64,000 bases of DNA, taken from contig DASZLX010000028.1 of assembly GCA_035552155.1 (NCBI GenBank), positions 1 to 64,000 on the forward strand, in the 5' to 3' direction. Shown in pieces: positions 45,179-52,635 of this stretch (position 1 is the stretch's first letter; every line of letters starts with the position of its first letter). The notes below the pieces were generated by a model. That model saw only the letters and a program-made list of their open reading frames with translations, did not search any database and was not told where the DNA came from. The DNA is from DASXHY01 sp035552155. Its GTDB lineage: Bacteria > Verrucomicrobiota > Verrucomicrobiia > Limisphaerales > DASXHY01. The position numbers were made by a program, and so were the translations under genes.

Positions 45179-45661
45179 CTACGGGTTAAAGTGAAACTTG
45201 ACGTTTTCGGCTGCCAGCATTGCAAAAGGCGTCATTACAGGCACCGCCATTTCCCTGCAAGCATTCGGAATTTTGACCTCCATGCCTTTTTTTGCCTTTT
45301 CAATGGTTACGACCGTATGGTTGTGCGCATGGGCATATGCGACCAAAACACAATCTGCGCAACCGAGAAATTTGGCTTGTGCCGCCGGAAGGTAATTTTG
45401 GCACACCCACGGAGCCAAAAGTTTCATGCTTTCGTATGTTTTGGGCTCCTCTGTTTCAACGAACATCGGCTTTCTGTGCCTGCACCACAGAGTAAGTCTG
45501 TCCTCGCGCTCCATTAGTTCGTCACGAACCTGCTTGATGCTCAATACCGAACCTTTTGCATGGGCATGATCCAACCATTTCCAAAACCCTGGATGAAAAT
45601 TAAATCCATAGTAACGGTTCTTTGCTTCAATAAAAACGTTTGAGTCTAATAGATAGGCCAT
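45179..45661 (-). CDS. DUF4411 family PIN-like protein (predicted toxin)
   Basis: A 160-residue protein opening AYLLDSNVFIEAKNRYYGF and then HPGFWKWLDH, the hallmark of DUF4411, a PIN-fold family. Acidic residues that could coordinate metal occur at Asp6, Glu12 and in GCADCVLVAYA (Asp near 103), followed by VVTIEKAKKG where PIN proteins have their late acidic or Thr residue. PIN toxins are metal-dependent RNases. Its first 16 bases overlap the 3' end of the XRE-ImmA gene, so translation is coupled. The region is visibly AT-richer than its neighbours, consistent with horizontal transfer. The toxin role is inferred from family and pairing. Confidence 0.85.
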   Translation of the reverse strand: MAYLLDSNVFIEAKNRYYGFNFHPGFWKWLDHAHAKGSVLSIKQVRDELMEREDRLTLWCRHRKPMFVETEEPKTYESMKLLAPWVCQNYLPAAQAKFLGCADCVLVAYAHAHNHTVVTIEKAKKGMEVKIPNACREMAVPVMTPFAMLAAENVKFHFNP

Positions 45662-46815
45662 TCTACACCACTCTCAAGAGATTTGGCATATTTTCGGAAA
45701 GTTGTATCCTTTTTTATGCCCAAAAGCTGCATTGCTTCACGCTGCGTTGACCGCCCCGCTAAAGCCTCCTGAATTATCGTAACGGAAAATTTGCGACTGT
45801 TTTGATACTTCTCATTGATATACCATTTTCCACCACCGCCTTCTGCCTTTTTCGCTTTTGCTTGTGCGATAAGCATTCTGTAATAATCGCTAAATTTTTC
45901 TTCCGTAAAAAATCCAGCGTCATGGGCGCGGCGAGCAACAACAAGTTTGCTTATCTTGTATTTGTCGGAAAGCCGCTGCACCTCACCAATATCGTTTATC
46001 TCCCCCCGCCAAGCCGCGCGCAGTTCGCTTAAAGGTAAAAGGACTTCTGCGGCGACACTGTTGCAATATGTTTCAACTGTGTTGCCAGCGGCATACGTCC
46101 TTTCAAGATTAGATATGCCCGTTTCCCCAATCCAAATATGCGCTATTTCATGAGCAAGTGTAAATAATCTCGCGACAGGGGCATCAGCACCATTAACGAA
46201 GATGAGGGGAGCGTATTTATCGGACAGGGCAAACCCTCTAAATTCTTCAACCGACAAAGTTCTCTGCGTAAAGCTGCCTGCATATCCAGCACATAAAACT
46301 AAGATTCCAGATTCTTCCGTAGCCTCAATCGTCATGCTCCACGCTTCTTCCCATGTCCTCATCGTTGCGGACAATGTTGACCCAATATTAAGAGTCGCCC
46401 TAATGTCGTCAGCGATTTCTTTCGTTGGAGTTTTTATCGAAGCTTTTCCTACGAACGGCAAGGGCTTGGCGCCGGTGGAAATTAAATACTCCCTATACCA
46501 ATTTTGCTTGAGTTGCGCCGCGTAAATAATGTCAAGAAGTTCATCGCTTGGCGCGGAGGGTTGGCTGGCGTCAATGCGCCTGAAGTCCGCAATTGGGAGG
46601 CTTGGGTGTGGCGGCTCTTGCAAAAATAGAAATCCAAACGCGGTACGCGTTTTTTCTGCTAACTTTTCAACCATTGCCAATGGGATCGATCCAGTCGTTT
46701 CCCATTCCTTTACAAGACCCAATTGGACGCCAATTTTTTCGGCGAGAGTTTCTTCAGAAAAACCAGCCTTTTTTCGCGCCCATTGCAGGACATTTGGATT
46801 AAGAGTCGCATTCAT
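45646..46815 (-). CDS. XRE helix-turn-helix and ImmA/IrrE metallopeptidase fusion (predicted antitoxin/regulator)
   Basis: A 389-residue protein with a Cro/C1-type helix-turn-helix at about residues 5-62 (LQWARKKAGFSEETLAEKIGV), a central linker, and an ImmA/IrrE-type zinc peptidase with HEIAH at 222-226 and the third-ligand helix NSVAAEVLLPLSEL near 256. The C-terminus adds a helical segment (EALAGRSTQREAMQLLGI) that may be a second DNA- or partner-binding helix set. Proteins of this type repress their own promoter and can be inactivated by stress signals through proteolysis. It overlaps both neighbours by a few bases (ATGA with the small gene upstream), so the three genes form one transcription unit. 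Confidence 0.88.
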   Translation of the reverse strand: MNATLNPNVLQWARKKAGFSEETLAEKIGVQLGLVKEWETTGSIPLAMVEKLAEKTRTAFGFLFLQEPPHPSLPIADFRRIDASQPSAPSDELLDIIYAAQLKQNWYREYLISTGAKPLPFVGKASIKTPTKEIADDIRATLNIGSTLSATMRTWEEAWSMTIEATEESGILVLCAGYAGSFTQRTLSVEEFRGFALSDKYAPLIFVNGADAPVARLFTLAHEIAHIWIGETGISNLERTYAAGNTVETYCNSVAAEVLLPLSELRAAWRGEINDIGEVQRLSDKYKISKLVVARRAHDAGFFTEEKFSDYYRMLIAQAKAKKAEGGGGKWYINEKYQNSRKFSVTIIQEALAGRSTQREAMQLLGIKKDTTFRKYAKSLESGVEWPIY

Positions 46816-47018
46816 ATCGTTTCCTTTTTTGCCACATAGCTGCGTAGCAGGTGGTCAACGAGTTGCGAGCGATTGCCAGTCCACATTTCCGAGGCATCCT
46901 GCCAAACGGTTTTAGTAACGGAAACACAAAACTTTATAGTTCCGCCTTCCCTGCCATCAACCCCTGCGCCTACACGCCGACCACCCCACTGCGATTTCTT
47001 TGATTTTCTCTTTGACAT
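46812..47018 (-). CDS. Small ribbon-helix-helix-like protein
   Basis: A 68-residue basic protein. After SQWGGRRVGAG, a motif common at the start of small DNA-binding proteins, TIKFCVSVTKTVW could be the DNA-contacting strand and NRSQLVDHLLRSYVAKK matches the second helix of ribbon-helix-helix repressors. The ATG at 47018 is preferred over 47042, because the latter lies inside the palindrome at 47024-47048. Its stop overlaps the XRE-ImmA start by four bases. It is the first gene of the cassette and probably takes part in autoregulation; the family assignment is by pattern only. Confidence 0.65.
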   Translation of the reverse strand: MSKRKSKKSQWGGRRVGAGVDGREGGTIKFCVSVTKTVWQDASEMWTGNRSQLVDHLLRSYVAKKETI

Positions 47019-47023
47019 ATTCA

Positions 47024-47048
47024 CTTGATTTAGTAATACCAAATCAAG
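47024..47048. promoter_or_regulatory. 25-bp palindromic operator upstream of the toxin-antitoxin-like cassette
   Basis: Arms CTTGATTT (47024-47031) and AAATCAAG (47041-47048) are perfect complements. The inner GTA/TAC also pair around a central A, so 11 of 12 base pairs fit. It lies five bases before the start codon of the small gene and covers the predicted -10 element, the usual place for a repressor operator. Confidence 0.7.
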
Positions 47049-47064
47049 ATTAACGCTACGTCAA
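47033..47064 (-). promoter_or_regulatory. Predicted sigma70-type promoter of the cassette
   Basis: On the minus strand TTGACG (47059-47064) could be the -35 element. TATTAC (47033-47038), preceded by TGG as an extended -10, lies 20 bases downstream. The -10 falls inside the palindrome. The spacing is longer than the usual 17, but an extended -10 tolerates this. Confidence 0.45.
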
Positions 47065-47068
47065 CCCG

Positions 47069-47194
47069 AAAAATTATGACCACGAATTAAAATCTGAAAA
47101 CAAGGCGCAAGTGGTAAGTCTCCTTTGCGAAGGGAACAGCATCCGCAGCATCGAACGCATATTCGGCCGATCGCCAATCCACCTTTTCTGGTAG
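47069..47194 (+). pseudogene. Fragment of a transposase N-terminal helix-turn-helix (IS1-like type)
   Basis: An in-frame stretch reads NKAQVVSLLCEGNSIRSI then ERIFG, followed by RSPIHLFW and a stop at 47192-47194. The VVSLLCEGNSIRSIxR pattern matches the N-terminal helix-turn-helix of IS1-type and related transposases; normally a VxRDTIxRL-like helix follows, which is absent, so the fragment breaks just after ERIFG. It abuts the promoter of the toxin-antitoxin-like cassette. Confidence 0.5.
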
Positions 47195-47451
47195 CAAATT
47201 TGCCACGGGGGCAAGGAAAGGAATATGGAAACAGGCAGGATCCCTGTTCTACAAGGCACGCACGAGAAGGTTATGTCGATTTCCACCTTCCGGATGGTGA
47301 CCTTTTCGATCCAAGGCTTCCCTGATCTTCCGCTTATCCTTGGCGTAAAAGTTGGCATGAATTGCCGATGATGTCACTCGCAGGATGGCCATGGCAATGT
47401 CTCCACCCACCGCCACATCACGGCGAAAGTGTTTTAATCAGGAAACAAAAA
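47195..47451. other. Remainder of a 433-bp gene-poor spacer
   Basis: The stretch between the transposase remnant and the sigma-factor gene contains an imperfect palindrome at 47231-47248 (ACAGG/CCTGT arms). A 47-codon open frame on the minus strand (47249-47392) is listed separately. No further signal was seen. Confidence 0.4.
47249..47392 (-). CDS. Possible 47-residue small protein (doubtful)
   Basis: An ATG at 47392 preceded by GGGTGGAGA (Shine-Dalgarno-like, eight bases upstream) opens a 47-codon frame with HANFYAKDKRKIREALDRK and a polar tail ending LLVRAL. The composition is protein-like, but no family is recognised, and the stop lies in the ACAGG/CCTGT palindrome. It could be the decayed end of a larger gene. 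Confidence 0.2.
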   Translation of the reverse strand: MAILRVTSSAIHANFYAKDKRKIREALDRKGHHPEGGNRHNLLVRAL

Positions 47452-49146
47452 TCACTGGCTGACCGGTTGCGGCGGAATGTTCGTATAACTTTCTGTGTGC
47501 ATCCGATTGCCTCCAGTGTCAATGATGGTTGCGGTCATGAACACGAGCGTGCGCCGGTTAAGAGTGTTGGAGTTGCCGGCATCCGGTTCTGCCAGCGCGG
47601 CGGCCGGAGGCATTTGATTATCATTCAATCTAAAAACCATCGTTTGGCCGTCCAGCATATCCACTGAATTCGTTATTTGCTGCACGCGAAATTGAGGCGA
47701 GACCGCCGGCACGTCAAATTTCTGCCCGGCCGAATTGTAAGCCGGGGTTGTGTTTATAGAGGGCGCGTAACCCAGGAATTCAACCATCGAAGCGATGACG
47801 GGTAATCGGATGGTGTAACCGTCGGACAAGACTTTCGGCACCGCGTCGAGAATGGGGCCGCACTCGACCGGCTCCGCTTGAGGAACAATGCTGGAAGCGC
47901 CATTTGTTTCTTGAAGGCAAAAATTGGTGACGACAGAAATCACCTGGGTTACCCGCATTTGAAACTCCCGTCCGCTGAGGCTCGTCACTTGAGACTCGCC
48001 GAGGATTTCAACATCATTCCGCGAGCGTAATTGCTTTAAGGCCATTGAAAAGTTTTCGTCGGTAAGAATACCGGCACTGGCCGAGTCATACCAACCGGCA
48101 GATCCATCTTTCGGCAGCGTCAAAACCCTGGCTTTAATAGTGACTTCCGGCGGGGGCGAATTGGTGTTCCGGGCCACAACCGCGGCTGGCAACGCACGAT
48201 TTTTTTTAGCCGCTTCGTCCAACTGCCGCCGCAAAACGCCGGTCTCACCGCGCAAGCGCAAGAGTTCATCCTGATTGTTTTGTCGCTGCTCATTTTCCCG
48301 CTGGGCGGCCGCCAATTGATTTATTGCGTCGTCGCGTTCCTGGCTGATTTGCGCCAGTTGCTGGTTCAACGAGGTTTGTTGCTCCTGTAACGCGGCGATT
48401 TGCTTTCGCAAATGAAACGAGTAAACGACGCCGCCAATCGCAACAGCCGCAAATCCCGCGATAAAAAGTTTTTGGATCATGGTTATTCCGGCGGTGGCGG
48501 TTATTCCAGAAGTTGCGGTTAAAATTTTCGCAGCCAGTCCGGCCGGGGCAGCTTGCACGGCCTGCGCGGAAATCAAAATTCCCAGGCTGGCCGCAGCGAT
48601 CGTGATTTTGTTCTTCGCAAAAACCTCGCGCAGTTTTTCCACGGCACGGCTCACGCGTTTTTGCGCGGCATCGTCGCTCACGCCGAGAATGGCGGCAATT
48701 TCGGCGGCGGATTTCTTATGAAAATAGCGCAGGACGACGGCATCGCGGTCGGCGTCCATCAATTCGCCCAGCGCGGCGTCCAGGTGCGGTGCAATCTGCT
48801 CCCACCAGGCATCCGGTGAAGTTGAAATCTGTTCGCTCATGGCAAAGGCCTCCTGTTCGCGCGCCCGACGGCGTTCGATGGCGCGGACGGTCTGGGCGGC
48901 GATGTTTTGCGCGGTGCAATGCAGCCACCCCGCCACAGTCGCCCGGTTCACCAGTTCGGAAGCCTGCCTGGCCAGCGCGATGAATGCGCTCTGGGTCACG
49001 TCTTCGGCAAGGTGCGGATCGCGAATCATGCGAAGGGCGGCGGAATAGACAAGGTCCACGTGGCGGTGGACGAGTTCGTTGAACGCGGCTTCAAGCCGGC
49101 GTTCGACGTAGGCTTTCAGCAATAAGCTGTCGGTCTGATCGGTCAC
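47452..49146 (-). CDS. ECF sigma factor fused to membrane, coiled-coil and secretin-like domains
   Basis: A 564-residue fusion. Residues about 15-85 are sigma region 2 (FNELVHRHVDLVYSAALRM, AEDVTQSAFIALAR) and 120-178 sigma region 4 (RDAVVLRYFHKKSAAEIAAILG). Hydrophobic segments at about 181-200 and 224-243 follow, then a Gln/Glu-rich coiled coil (about 248-320), then a C-terminal domain of 240 residues with VTIKARVLTLP and ILDAVPKVLSDGYTIRLPV, resembling the C-terminal domain of secretins. The start is a GTG. Such a layout suggests a membrane-held sigma factor with a periplasmic sensory or structural part. It stands alone, with no anti-sigma gene beside it. Confidence 0.8.
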   Translation of the reverse strand: MTDQTDSLLLKAYVERRLEAAFNELVHRHVDLVYSAALRMIRDPHLAEDVTQSAFIALARQASELVNRATVAGWLHCTAQNIAAQTVRAIERRRAREQEAFAMSEQISTSPDAWWEQIAPHLDAALGELMDADRDAVVLRYFHKKSAAEIAAILGVSDDAAQKRVSRAVEKLREVFAKNKITIAAASLGILISAQAVQAAPAGLAAKILTATSGITATAGITMIQKLFIAGFAAVAIGGVVYSFHLRKQIAALQEQQTSLNQQLAQISQERDDAINQLAAAQRENEQRQNNQDELLRLRGETGVLRRQLDEAAKKNRALPAAVVARNTNSPPPEVTIKARVLTLPKDGSAGWYDSASAGILTDENFSMALKQLRSRNDVEILGESQVTSLSGREFQMRVTQVISVVTNFCLQETNGASSIVPQAEPVECGPILDAVPKVLSDGYTIRLPVIASMVEFLGYAPSINTTPAYNSAGQKFDVPAVSPQFRVQQITNSVDMLDGQTMVFRLNDNQMPPAAALAEPDAGNSNTLNRRTLVFMTATIIDTGGNRMHTESYTNIPPQPVSQ

Positions 49147-49256
49147 TCATTGCAGGTTAGCCGCCGGGTCAGAAATCGGACAGGGAAAGGTGCTTTTTCT
49201 CCAAACAGATTTACGCATCGCCCCACGTGGCCAAAGAATTTATGGGCCGGGAATAT

Positions 49257-49829
49257 TCAGACTTTCAGCAAACCGCGGAAGCCCCTGCCGCTGTAGTAAG
49301 ACTGCGCGCCGTTGTGCCCCACAAAGACGCGGCCGTATCGGCGATCGCCATAGAGCGCGCCGCCGAGCTTTCTGATCTCAGGAGGTGTTTTAATCCAGCT
49401 CGACGATTTCGTGTCGAACTCTCCCAGCTTCTGCAGTTCCAGATATTGTTCTTCGGTCAAAAGCTCGATGCCCATGGCGGCGGCCAGGTCCGTGACGCTG
49501 TTTTTCGGCTTATGTTCCTTCCGGGAATCCAACGCTTCGCGGTCGTAACAAAAACCGGTGCGGCCGGAGGGACTTTCCGGTGAACAATCCATAAAGATGT
49601 ATTCGCCGGTTTTTTTGTCATGGCCAACCACGTCGGGTTCGCCGCCCGTTCTCTCCATTTCGCCGAGGGACCAGAGCTTTTCGGGATTCGCTTCGAGTGT
49701 GGCTTGGACTTTGGCCCATTCGAGATTTTGATGGCGGTTCGGGTTTTTCTCAAAGCGGGCTTGCAGTGTTCTAAGTAGTGCTGCGCGCACTTTTGCCGGC
49801 AATTCCTTTTTTGCGTGAGCGCCTTTCAT
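49257..49829 (-). CDS. DUF4256 family protein
   Basis: A 190-residue soluble protein. The features WSLGEMERTGGEPDVVG, YIFMDCSPESPSGR and SVTDLAAAMGIELLTEEQY are characteristic of DUF4256, whose function is unknown; the length is that of the family. It starts five bases downstream of the stop of the zinc-ribbon gene (49835-50569) on the same strand, so the two may be co-transcribed. Nothing in the sequence points to a catalytic site. Confidence 0.88.
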   Translation of the reverse strand: MKGAHAKKELPAKVRAALLRTLQARFEKNPNRHQNLEWAKVQATLEANPEKLWSLGEMERTGGEPDVVGHDKKTGEYIFMDCSPESPSGRTGFCYDREALDSRKEHKPKNSVTDLAAAMGIELLTEEQYLELQKLGEFDTKSSSWIKTPPEIRKLGGALYGDRRYGRVFVGHNGAQSYYSGRGFRGLLKV

Positions 49830-49834
49830 TCCGG

Positions 49835-50569
49835 CTAATCAAAGAAAACCGAACCGATTAAGTTCGCAGCCGCGGAGGCAATTCCCCCGCCTAGATTTTC
49901 ATAATGCGTTTGCCGCGACAACATCTGCGGCTCCGTGGATAAACCGCCAAGTTGCGCCCTTTGCAGTGCCTGCCGGCGTCGCTCGAGGTCCGCGATTTCC
50001 TCGGCTCGCGCCAGTTCCATTCCGCCGCCGCGAATAAATTCCACGATGCGCCGCAGTTCATCCTTGTCGAACCATGTCCCGTGCGCGCGGCAAACATCCA
50101 CCACCACGTGCGAGCAATGCGCGAAGTTCACCCGGTTCATCAACGTGCTGCACACGGGGCATGGGACATAACGAACGTTCTCTAACGTATTATCATCCAC
50201 CGGCAAGGGTGCGGCCGTGCCGAGCACCGCGGCCTGTTGCTCGCGATCCGCGCAGATTTGTTCCAGCGACGCCGTATCGGCCCAGATGCCCTCGCACTTC
50301 GGGCATTCCTGTAAATGTGTTTTCCCGATCACCACGGCCTGCATGTCTCCTTTGCAACGCGGACAGGGCAGCTTCTTCGTCGCCGCCACTTCCGTGCGCG
50401 CAATGGCCGCGCCGCAATGGGAGCAAAATTTCGAGCCGGCAAAAACCATTCCGAAACAGGAGGGACACGCCACCACCGCCAGGCGGGAACCGCAATGCTC
50501 GCATTGGGTGGCGTCGGAAGAAACCGGCGCGCCGCACGTCGGACAATTCATTGTTTCCGGAGCTGGCAT
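49835..50569 (-). CDS. Multi-zinc-ribbon protein with TFIIB-type zinc fingers
   Basis: A 244-residue protein dense in CxxC pairs. Four pairs in the first 55 residues (CPTCG, CEHCG, CPSCF, CSHCG) form two double zinc ribbons. Two zf-TFIIB-type units follow: CPRCKGDM...CPKCEGIWADTASLEQI and CPVCSTLMNRVNF...CRAHGTWFDKDEL. The rest is helical with a Glu/Arg-rich segment (ARAEEIADLERRRQALQ). There is no membrane segment. It is divergent from the SPFH gene at 50698, with a 128-bp shared control region, and resembles zinc-ribbon partners of SPFH/YdjI proteins in other bacteria. Its function is unknown. An ATG at 50551 is an alternative start. Confidence 0.8.
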   Translation of the reverse strand: MPAPETMNCPTCGAPVSSDATQCEHCGSRLAVVACPSCFGMVFAGSKFCSHCGAAIARTEVAATKKLPCPRCKGDMQAVVIGKTHLQECPKCEGIWADTASLEQICADREQQAAVLGTAAPLPVDDNTLENVRYVPCPVCSTLMNRVNFAHCSHVVVDVCRAHGTWFDKDELRRIVEFIRGGGMELARAEEIADLERRRQALQRAQLGGLSTEPQMLSRQTHYENLGGGIASAAANLIGSVFFD

Positions 50570-50697
50570 TGCCAGACGTTATACCCGGAAAGGCGGGCGT
50601 TGCCAATGCCCAACCCATTACATAATCGGACTGAATTTGTACTTCACAGAAGCCGGTTTTGCCACAATGATGCCCCCAACAAGAAAGGACAATTAAT

Positions 50698-51777
50698 ATG
50701 GGCCTGATCGACTATCTCAAAACCCAGTTCCTCGAAATCATCGAGTGGCAGGACGATTCGCGCGACACGATTTCCTTCCGTTACCCGGACATGGACAAGG
50801 AAATCAAGAACGGCGCGCAACTCATCGTCCGCGAATCGCAGACCGCGCAATTTGTCTATCTCGGCCAGTTCGGCGATACCTTCGGCCCCGGCAAATACTC
50901 GCTGACCACCGACAACATCCCGATTTTGTCCACGCTCAAGGGCTGGAAATACGGACTGCATTCGCCCTTCAAGGCGGATGTTTATTACGTCAACACGCGG
51001 CTGTTCACCGGCAACAAATGGGGCACGGCGAATCCCATCATGCTGCGCGACGCGGATTTTGGAATCGTGCGCGCGCGGGCCTACGGCATTTTCGATTTCC
51101 ATGTGACGGACGTGAAATTGTTCCTCAAGGAAGTCGCCGGGACGGATGATCATTTCCGGTTGGACGAATTTTCCGACACCATGCGCTCGCGGATCGTGAG
51201 CGTGTTCACCGATGCGCTGGCGTCGGCCAAGGTACCGGTGCTCGATGCCGCCTCGCGTTACACCGAACTCGGTGCGGCATTGTTGCCGCTGATCAACCCG
51301 GCGGTGACGACGCGTTACGGAATCGAGATCACCAGCTTCATCGTGGAAAACATTTCCGTGCCGCCGGAAGTGGAACAAGCCATCGACAAGCGCAGCAGCA
51401 TGGCGGCGATTGGCAATCTCAACGATTACGTGAAGTTCCAAATGGCCGAAGGCATGACCAAGGGCAGCGGCGAAGGCGCCGGCATGGCCAACACCGCCGC
51501 CGGACTGGGCGCCGGACTCGCCATGGGCCAGCAAATGATGGCGGCGATGAACGCCGCCCCCACCACGCCCTCCGGCGGACCTGCGGGCCCCGGCGTGCCG
51601 CCGGTCATTGGCGGCGGGATGCCTGAATTGCTCGGCACTCCCGAAGTTGCCAAAGCTCTTGGTGTGAGTGAAGCCGACGTGGTGGCCACACTGGAAAAAG
51701 GCGATCTCAAAGGCAAAAAAATCGGGTCGACGTGGAGAGTGACGAAGGCGGCACTGGATGAGTTTTTGAAATCATAA
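50698..51777 (+). CDS. SPFH protein of the YdjI/virion-core-like family with C-terminal helix-turn-helix
   Basis: A 359-residue protein without a membrane anchor. Residues about 1-240 are the SPFH domain of the Bacillus YdjI type (IEWQDDSRDTISFRYP, GKYSLTTDNIPIL, YFVNTRLFTGNKWGT-like strand, YGIEITSFIVENISVP). A Gly/Ala/Met/Pro-rich linker follows, then an excisionase/MerR-type helix-turn-helix (TPEVAKALGVSEADVVATL, KKIGSTWRVTKAALDEFL) in place of the zinc ribbon often found here. The Shine-Dalgarno AAAGGA precedes the ATG by nine bases. In B. subtilis YdjI works with YdjG and YdjH in recruiting PspA during membrane stress; a YdjG-like gene lies at 53524. Confidence 0.85.
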   Translation: MGLIDYLKTQFLEIIEWQDDSRDTISFRYPDMDKEIKNGAQLIVRESQTAQFVYLGQFGDTFGPGKYSLTTDNIPILSTLKGWKYGLHSPFKADVYYVNTRLFTGNKWGTANPIMLRDADFGIVRARAYGIFDFHVTDVKLFLKEVAGTDDHFRLDEFSDTMRSRIVSVFTDALASAKVPVLDAASRYTELGAALLPLINPAVTTRYGIEITSFIVENISVPPEVEQAIDKRSSMAAIGNLNDYVKFQMAEGMTKGSGEGAGMANTAAGLGAGLAMGQQMMAAMNAAPTTPSGGPAGPGVPPVIGGGMPELLGTPEVAKALGVSEADVVATLEKGDLKGKKIGSTWRVTKAALDEFLKS

Positions 51778-51796
51778 CACCGTCTTGATGATACGA

Positions 51797-51833
51797 GCAC
51801 ATTCAAGGTCGTAATCCGGGCCTTAAAATGTGC
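51797..51833 (+). terminator. Nested hairpin after the SPFH gene
   Basis: GCACATT (51797-51803) pairs with AATGTGC (51827-51833), and inner AAGG pairs with CCTT. No T run follows, so intrinsic termination is uncertain; it may instead stabilise the 3' end of the message. Confidence 0.35.
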
Positions 51834-51880
51834 GAGTGGAGCTGGCCATTGACCCCGTGCGTCGAAATCAGATTTAGACA

Positions 51881-52447
51881 ATGCCCACAACTGGCGAAAT
51901 CATCATCACCTGCTGGTGCATTTTCGTCGTGGTTTGGTGGGTGGCGGCCTATCGAACGAAACGCACGGCGGAAAAACAAAGCGTGGCGTCCATGATGGCC
52001 CACCGCATTCCCCTGGGAATCGGCTGGTGGATGATGCTTATTCCAAAATGGCCCGAGCCCCTGAACCGGCATATCCTCCCGCGCACGGCATCTCTGCAAA
52101 TCAGCGGCGCGGTCATTTGCATCGTGGGATTGCTTTTCACGCTCTGGGCACGGCGAACGCTCGCTGGAAACTGGAGCAGCGATGTCACCTTCAAACAGGA
52201 TCACGAATTGATCCGCACCGGGCCGTACCGCTTCGCGCGTCATCCAATCTACACGGGCCTCCTGGTGATGTGGGTGGGCACGGTGATTTATGTTGCCGAA
52301 CTGCGGGGCGTCATCAGTCTGCTGCTCGTTACCATCGGATTTTGGATTAAACTGCACCAGGAAGAGCGCCTCCTGCTCCGACATTTCCCAGATTCCTATC
52401 CGACTTATAAGCGTGAAGTGAAAGCGCTCGTGCCCTTCGTCGTTTGA
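51881..52447 (+). CDS. Isoprenylcysteine carboxyl methyltransferase-like membrane protein
   Basis: A 188-residue integral membrane protein with about four membrane segments. The conserved C-terminal core ELIRTGPYRFARHPIYTGLL and QEERLLLRHFPDSYPTYKREV identifies the ICMT/phospholipid methyltransferase superfamily, whose members use S-adenosylmethionine at the membrane. The bacterial substrate is not known. The gene lies between the SPFH gene and the truncated zinc-ribbon start that precedes the GxxExxY cassette, so in the ancestral order it was probably directly upstream of the YdjG-like gene. Confidence 0.87.
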   Translation: MPTTGEIIITCWCIFVVVWWVAAYRTKRTAEKQSVASMMAHRIPLGIGWWMMLIPKWPEPLNRHILPRTASLQISGAVICIVGLLFTLWARRTLAGNWSSDVTFKQDHELIRTGPYRFARHPIYTGLLVMWVGTVIYVAELRGVISLLLVTIGFWIKLHQEERLLLRHFPDSYPTYKREVKALVPFVV

Positions 52448-52454
52448 AATTTTT

Positions 52455-52531
52455 TATGGCTGACCAACCACCCATTATCAACGAAGCCATCGCCCAAAAA
52501 AAGTTCTCTTGGCCGGCAGTCGGAAGAAATG
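52455..52531 (+). pseudogene. Decayed 5' fragment of a YdjG-like zinc-ribbon gene
   Basis: An ATG eight bases after the preceding gene opens MADQPPIINEAIAQKKFS then WPAVGRN. The segment 52484-52524 matches 53530-53570 (start of the intact zinc-ribbon gene) at about five in six bases. The zinc-ligand Cys codons have become Trp and Val. The frame degenerates where the inverted repeat at 52533 begins. Confidence 0.7.
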
Positions 52532-52532
52532 G

Positions 52533-52606
52533 TCAGAGGAATGTTTGTCAGGGGAATAATTTCAAGCCGCCTGCTTGTCGCCATTCCTCTGACAATCATT
52601 CCCCTA
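52533..52606. repeat. Left inverted-repeat pair of the GxxExxY cassette
   Basis: The unit ATTCCYCTGACAAWCATTCC (Y = C/T, W = A/T) occurs in reverse orientation at about 52533-52557 and forward at 52583-52606, with about 20 of 23 bases shared. The pair can fold into a long hairpin with a loop of about 25 bases. A related pair lies downstream of the gene. Confidence 0.75.
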
Positions 52607-52635
52607 ATGATGTCCCCGCCTTTTTCTTCGAATAA

